DNA of 9,383 nt. Source: an uncultured Clostridia bacterium (lineage in GTDB: Bacteria; Bacillota; Clostridia; Oscillospirales; Oscillospiraceae). How positions within the stretch are numbered: the stretch's first letter is position 1; each line of letters starts with the position of its first letter. The notes under the pieces were generated by a model, which worked only from the letters and a program-made list of their open reading frames with translations, was not told the origin of the DNA and did no database searches. The DNA is taken from the NCBI GenBank assembly GCA_946539175.1, contig CAMNHH010000089.1, forward strand, positions 1 through 9,383, in the 5' to 3' direction. The position numbers were made by a program, and so were the translations under genes. Of the stretch, positions 5,915-9,383 are shown piece after piece.

Positions 5915-7042
5915 GTGAAATACCGACGCAAGCTCTTTTCCCGGCGGGACGCCTACGATCTGAAGGGCAGCGACGCGCTGTTTTGGAAGGCCGCCCGGGA
6001 GAACTGCGCCTACGTCTATGCCCGCTGCCCCGAATACCGGACCATCCTGGACGACGCGGGCTTCTCCCCCGCCGATCTGCAGAGCATGGAGGACCTGGCC
6101 CGGCTGCCCTTCCTGCCCACGGCCCTGTTCAAGCGGCGGCGGCTCTTTACCCTGCCCCGCTGGCGGCTGCCCCTGGTGGTGAGCTCCTCCGGCACCAGCG
6201 GCAGGGCCAGCCAGATCGGCTTTACGGTGGGGGACCTGTGGGCGGGGCTGAAGATGGTGCTGCGCATCTGCAGGCTGCGGAAGCTGCTCTCCTGGCGACC
6301 CTGCCACTACGTGGTCCTCGGCTATCAGCCCAGGCACAAAAACCGTACCGGCGTCTCCCGCACCGCCTTCGGCGTCACCCTTTTTACCCCGGCCCTGAGC
6401 CGGACCTACGCCCTGCGCTGGAAAAACGGAGACTATGTCCTGGATCTGGAGGGGGTGCAGAACGCCATTGTGAAGCACGCCGGCTCCCGCTTCCCCCTGC
6501 GCTTTATGGGCTTTCCCGCCTACGCCTGGTTTCTGATGAAGCGGATGGAGGAGCAGGGGGTCCGGGTCCGGCTCCCCAGGGGCTCCAAGCTGATGCTGGG
6601 AGGCGGCTGGAAGCAGTTCTACGCCGAGCAGGTGGACAAGGGGGAGTTCTACGCCCTGGCCAAAAAGGTTCTGGGTCTGGAGGAGAACCAGATCATCGAA
6701 TTCTTCGGGGCGGTGGAGCACCCCATCTTCTACAACGACTGCACCCGGCACCACTTCCACGTGCCGATCTACAGCCGGATCCTGATCCGGGACCCGGTGA
6801 GCTTTGAGCCGGTGCCCAACGGCACCCCGGGGCTGGTAAATCTCATCAGCCCCATGGACGTGGGGACGCCCCTGCTGTCCGTCATGACCGACGATCTGGG
6901 GATTCTCCACGACGGCTGCAGCTGCGGCTGCGGCCTGGAGTCCCCCTGGCTGGAGCTGCTGGGCCGGGTGGGCCTGCAGGACATCAAGACCTGCGCCGCC
7001 GGGGCCTCGGAGCTTCTGAACAAGGTGGAGGTGACGCTGTGA
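5915..7042 (+). CDS. LuxE-family acyl-protein synthetase
   Basis: LuxE enzymes activate a fatty acid with ATP to acyl-AMP, load it onto their own cysteine and hand it to LuxC for reduction. The 375-residue product matches the family length (~378). It has the adenylate-forming loop SSSGTSGRASQIGF (90-103), LGGGWKQF (228-235), FFGAVEHPIFYNDC (263-276), HVPIYSRILIRDP (282-294), SVMTDDLGIL (322-331), CSCGCGLESPWLELLGRVG (335-353) and KTCAAGASELL (358-368). Cys360 lies 15 residues from the C-terminus, where bioluminescent LuxE carries its acyl cysteine (Cys364 in Vibrio harveyi). The GTG start is chosen from the GAGGTGA ribosome binding site and promoter position. The stop overlaps the luxC-like start. 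Chain length and true substrate cannot be read from sequence. Confidence 0.9.
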   Translation: MKYRRKLFSRRDAYDLKGSDALFWKAARENCAYVYARCPEYRTILDDAGFSPADLQSMEDLARLPFLPTALFKRRRLFTLPRWRLPLVVSSSGTSGRASQIGFTVGDLWAGLKMVLRICRLRKLLSWRPCHYVVLGYQPRHKNRTGVSRTAFGVTLFTPALSRTYALRWKNGDYVLDLEGVQNAIVKHAGSRFPLRFMGFPAYAWFLMKRMEEQGVRVRLPRGSKLMLGGGWKQFYAEQVDKGEFYALAKKVLGLEENQIIEFFGAVEHPIFYNDCTRHHFHVPIYSRILIRDPVSFEPVPNGTPGLVNLISPMDVGTPLLSVMTDDLGILHDGCSCGCGLESPWLELLGRVGLQDIKTCAAGASELLNKVEVTL

Positions 7043-8355
7043 TACTGGCCAACGGAAAGCAGTATGAAAGCGCTCTGCAGGACAGACTTCTGGGGGAGCT
7101 GGAGGAGCGGATCAACGCCACCCTGGCGGGGCCGGGCCTGGAGCCGGAGACGGTGATCGCCGCCATCGACGCCCTGGGCCGCCGGGTGGAGGCCGGAGAC
7201 TTCGACGCCCGGATCGCCGCCCTGCAGATCGACGGAGCGGAGCAGTACAGGGATCTGGCGATCCGCCTGCTGCGGCGGGATCATCTGGAATTCAAGCTCC
7301 GGACGGAGCTGGGGGCGGACTTCCGCCCCGACTATCACACCGCGCCCCCGGCGGGTCTGCCCCGGCTCCGGGTGCTGGCTCGCCCCCTGGGGGTGCTGCT
7401 GCACATCGCCGCCGGAAACGCCGACGGTCTGCCCGCCTTCTCCGTGGCGGAGGGGCTGGTGACGGGAAACATCAACATCCTCAAGCTGCCCCAGGCGGAC
7501 AACGGCCTGTCCCTGGAGATCCTGCAAGCCCTGCTGGAGATCGAGCCCCGGCTCTCCGACTACCTCTACGTCTTCGACACCCCCTCCTCCGACCTGGCCG
7601 CCATTCAGAAAATGGCCGCCCTCTCCGACGGCATCGTGGTCTGGGGCGGGGAGGCGGCGGTGGCGGCGGTGCGGCGCTTAGCCCACCCCGGCACCCGGCT
7701 CATCGAGTGGGGCCACCGGCTCAGCTTCGCCTATCTGGCCGGTCCGCGGCCTGAGGCGGAGCTGCGGGCCCTGGCGGAGCACATCGTCACCACAAAGCAG
7801 CTGCTCTGCTCCTCCTGTCAGGTGATCTACCTGGACACGGAGGACATGGGCGCGGTCCGGGCCTTCTGCGAGCGCTTCTGGCCCATTCTGGAGGGGGCCG
7901 CCCTGGCCCATCGGCCCAGCACCATCGGCGCCGTGGCGGAGCTGAGTTTGCGGGCCCGTACGGACCGGCTGGAGGCCCTGCTGGACGGCGGGGCGGCAAG
8001 GCCCTGGTCCTCGCCCCTCTGCTCCCTGCTCCCCAGGGAGGACAGCGCCCTGGAGCTCTCCCCCATGTTCGGCAGCGTGCCGGTCAAGCCCCTGCCCCGG
8101 CGCCGGATCATCCCGGTGCTGCGGCAGGCCAAGCCCTATCTGCAAACGGCGGGGCTGGGCTGCCCCGCCGAGGAGCGGGAGGAGCTGCTGAAGCTGCTGG
8201 TCCGCGCGGGACTCACCCGCATCACCTACCCCGGCGGGATGTCCGAAACCATCCCGGGAGAGGCCCACGACGGAGCCTATCCCCTGCGGCGCTATCTGCG
8301 GATGGTGGACGTGGCCCTGCCCGAAGTCTCTGAAGCAGGGAGGAAGCTGCCATGA
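7039..8355 (+). CDS. LuxC-family acyl-CoA/acyl-protein reductase
   Basis: LuxC reduces the acyl group delivered by LuxE, or an acyl-CoA, to an aldehyde with NADPH through a cysteine thioester. The 438-residue protein is somewhat shorter than bioluminescent LuxC (~480). It carries RPLGVLLHIAAGNADGLPA (115-133), a LuxC/aldehyde-dehydrogenase-like nucleotide-binding region, followed by AEGLVTGNINILKLP (137-151). The active-site stretch is VTTKQLLCSSCQVIYL (250-265), with Cys257 as likely nucleophile. HDGAYPLRRYLRMVDV (410-425) near the end matches the family C-terminus. The start is a GTG that overlaps the luxE-like stop (GTGA) and uses GGAGGTGA. Another 4-nt overlap links it to the next gene. 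Second cysteine Cys260 replaces the proline commonly found in CSSPQ. Substrate unknown. Confidence 0.88.
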   Translation: MILANGKQYESALQDRLLGELEERINATLAGPGLEPETVIAAIDALGRRVEAGDFDARIAALQIDGAEQYRDLAIRLLRRDHLEFKLRTELGADFRPDYHTAPPAGLPRLRVLARPLGVLLHIAAGNADGLPAFSVAEGLVTGNINILKLPQADNGLSLEILQALLEIEPRLSDYLYVFDTPSSDLAAIQKMAALSDGIVVWGGEAAVAAVRRLAHPGTRLIEWGHRLSFAYLAGPRPEAELRALAEHIVTTKQLLCSSCQVIYLDTEDMGAVRAFCERFWPILEGAALAHRPSTIGAVAELSLRARTDRLEALLDGGAARPWSSPLCSLLPREDSALELSPMFGSVPVKPLPRRRIIPVLRQAKPYLQTAGLGCPAEEREELLKLLVRAGLTRITYPGGMSETIPGEAHDGAYPLRRYLRMVDVALPEVSEAGRKLP

Positions 8356-8999
8356 AGCCAACGGAATATTACAACTACCCCCGGCGGAGGCGGCCTCTGT
8401 GGTGGCTGCCTCTGGCCCTGATTCTGCCCCTGGTGCTGGGCGGCACAATCCTCCGGAGCTGCAGAGGCGATGACACAGAGACCCGCCTCGCCTCCGCCGC
8501 CGAAACCGAGCAGCTCGGCGCGGTGGAGCGGAACTACCACACGGTGCTCTCCGGCGGCGCCCTCTATAAAGTGCTGGACCGGGACTACGCGGGCGAATAC
8601 AGCCTGACCCGGCTGCTGTTCTCCCCCGAGCCCGGAGCCGCCGCTCCGGCTGGATGCCTGCTGATCCCCAGGGCCCTGCCGTCGGACTTTGTCCGGCAGG
8701 AGATCCTGGACCGGCAGAGCTGCGAGGCCTTCTTCGCCGCCCTGGGTCTCTCCCCCGCCCTCCCCGCCCACAGCGGAAAATACGCCCTGTTGACCGGGGC
8801 GGAGCAGGGCCGTGACCGGGCGGAGCTGCGGCTGGGGGACTTCGTCGTCTCCGGCAGCAGCGCCACGCTGCTGTATCGGGTCCGCTTCCCGGGATCGGGC
8901 GACGGCGCCGCAGCCTGGATCCTGGTGCTGCCGGTACCGGAAACGGTGACGGAGCTGCGGGTCGAGGACTTGTACCTGCCCGAGGATCTGGAGCCCTGA
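8352..8999 (+). CDS. Unrecognised single-pass membrane protein of the luxE-luxC operon
   Basis: I do not recognise this 215-residue protein. It has a short basic N-terminus (RRRR at 11-14), one hydrophobic segment (about 16-34) and a soluble remainder, predicted to lie outside the membrane by the positive-inside rule. A cysteine at 37 (LRSC) follows the segment, but Arg at the -2 position makes a lipobox poor. The outer part is mixed alpha/beta with no evident catalytic motif; cysteines at 102 and 123 could pair. The ATG overlaps the luxC-like stop by 4 nt and has GGGAGGA seven nt upstream, so it is probably translated with the reductase pair. The strong terminator after it closes the operon. 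It may anchor or localise the aldehyde pathway, but that is only inference from position. Confidence 0.8.
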   Translation: MKPTEYYNYPRRRRPLWWLPLALILPLVLGGTILRSCRGDDTETRLASAAETEQLGAVERNYHTVLSGGALYKVLDRDYAGEYSLTRLLFSPEPGAAAPAGCLLIPRALPSDFVRQEILDRQSCEAFFAALGLSPALPAHSGKYALLTGAEQGRDRAELRLGDFVVSGSSATLLYRVRFPGSGDGAAAWILVLPVPETVTELRVEDLYLPEDLEP

Positions 9000-9045
9000 C
9001 AGCGCCTTGGCGCCCATCGCGTATCCCGCCGCCGCATTCCGATCG

Positions 9046-9078
9046 CGTTCAGACCCCTTCGGCGCCGTTCAGACCCCT
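9046..9078. repeat. Tandem 13-nt direct repeat CGTTCAGACCCCT
   Basis: The 13-mer occurs at 9046-9058 and again at 9066-9078, 20 nt apart. The right copy contains the stop codon of the convergent minus-strand gene, and the left copy repeats the same GTC TGA text beyond it. It looks like a short local duplication and overlaps the terminator stem and loop. Confidence 0.6.
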
Positions 9079-9102
9079 GTCCGGACGGCGCCGGAGCTTT
9101 TT
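9057..9102 (+). terminator. Intrinsic terminator of the luxE-luxC operon
   Basis: CTTCGGCGCCG (9057-9067) pairs with CGGCGCCGGAG (9086-9096) over 11 bp with one G-U. The loop is 18 nt and contains a further TCCGGA palindrome. The stem is followed by C and TTTTT (9098-9102). It lies 57 nt after the last stop of the plus-strand operon. On the minus strand the hairpin has no T-tract, so it acts for the plus strand. The terminator sits inside the end of the convergent gene's coding sequence. Confidence 0.8.
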
Positions 9103-9383
9103 GCCTCCGGGCCTCCTCCGTCCGGCCGGTCCATCATATAGCCGGCCAGAATGCCCATGCGTTCGTCCCCCGGGGCCGCGTGCAGGATCCGCAGCAGTCT
9201 CCGCCGCTCCTCCGCGGTCAGCGGCTTTTCCCAGTGATGGTCCAGCAGGCTCTTCCAGAAGCAGCGCAGGGCGTAGTCCCCCGTCAGCATTTCCGCGTAG
9301 GGCGGTGTTCGCTCCGGTTCGTCATCCGGCTCCTCCCACTCCCCCGCAGGCCGCCGGGCCCGCGAGGCTGTGAATTTGTCGTT
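9069..9383 (-). CDS. Hypothetical protein, C-terminal part (5' end cut by window edge)
   Basis: The frame is open from the right edge to a TGA at 9071-9069, giving 104 residues with balanced composition, unlike the proline/arginine-rich frames opposite it. An acidic stretch (EWEEPDDEPE) is followed by a probably helical region with KSLLDHHWEKPLTAEERRRL and a MGILAGYMMDRP segment, then a glycine-rich end. The internal ATG at 9290 has no ribosome binding site close by, so the true start is likely outside the window. It converges with the luxE-luxC operon. I recognise no family. Confidence 0.6.
   Translation of the reverse strand, partial: NDKFTASRARRPAGEWEEPDDEPERTPPYAEMLTGDYALRCFWKSLLDHHWEKPLTAEERRRLLRILHAAPGDERMGILAGYMMDRPDGGGPEAKSSGAVRTGV

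Noticed and set aside
5672..6910. Upstream extension of the rnfC frame across the luxE-like gene
   Set aside because: RnfC similarity starts at the GTG at 5671 with AGGAGG; the extension is antisense to a LuxE-family gene and would cross both promoters.
7678..8448. A 256-residue minus-strand open frame opposite the luxC-like gene
   Set aside because: Antisense to a recognised gene, rich in Gly/Gln/Pro/Arg, with no ribosome binding site or domain; a GC-bias shadow.
9002..9014. GCGCC-TT-GGCGC palindrome just after the plus-strand operon stop as a terminator
   Set aside because: The loop would be only 2 nt and no T-tract follows; the stem at 9057-9096 with TTTTT is the convincing terminator.
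9101..9373. A 90-residue plus-strand frame at the right edge
   Set aside because: Proline/serine/arginine-rich low-complexity sequence, starting just past a strong terminator and opposite a better-balanced minus-strand frame.

Overview
The window is GC-rich, gene-dense bacterial DNA with tightly packed operons, strong AGGAGG-type ribosome binding sites and several GTG starts. The Rnf gene order (C-D/G-E-A-B), the many-cluster RnfB with its TITSKAV/CLGLGSC-type clostridial sequence signatures, and the overall style suggest a strictly anaerobic, high-GC member of the Clostridia (Oscillospiraceae-like, possibly gut-derived). This placement is inferred from protein style, not from a marker gene.

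Minus strand, 5671 down to 1: one apparent transcription unit, rnfC - rnfD/G (a single fused ORF) - rnfE - rnfA - rnfB - nrfA. Every junction is an overlap or a gap of 1-15 nt. The first five genes encode a complete Rnf ion-pumping ferredoxin:NAD+ oxidoreductase. The last, cut by the left window edge, encodes a pentaheme cytochrome c nitrite reductase (NrfA) that starts 15 nt after the rnfB stop and has an N-terminal membrane segment. No nrfH quinol dehydrogenase lies between them. The arrangement suggests that Rnf may feed electrons to periplasm-side nitrite ammonification, comparable in principle to the Rnf-linked multiheme cytochrome MmcA of Methanosarcina acetivorans.

Divergent control region, 5672-5914: two good sigma-70-type promoters point away from each other (rnf: TTGCCT-N17-TATGCT on the minus strand; lux-like: TTGAAA-N17-TATAGT on the plus strand). 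The same 11-bp word, GGCGGAAAATG, lies in both promoters in the same orientation relative to transcription. A TTGAT-N7-ATCAA inverted repeat sits between them, and the rnf leader can form a hairpin whose loop complements the 5' end of the leader.

Plus strand, 5915-8999: a three-gene operon with 4-nt overlaps. It comprises a LuxE-family acyl-protein synthetase, a LuxC-family acyl reductase and an unrecognised single-pass membrane protein, followed by a strong intrinsic terminator (9057-9102). LuxE and LuxC together are the core of a fatty-acid reductase that makes fatty aldehydes. No luciferase (LuxAB) or LuxD is present, so the aldehyde should serve something other than light production.

Right edge, 9069-9383: the 3' part of a convergent minus-strand gene of unknown function.
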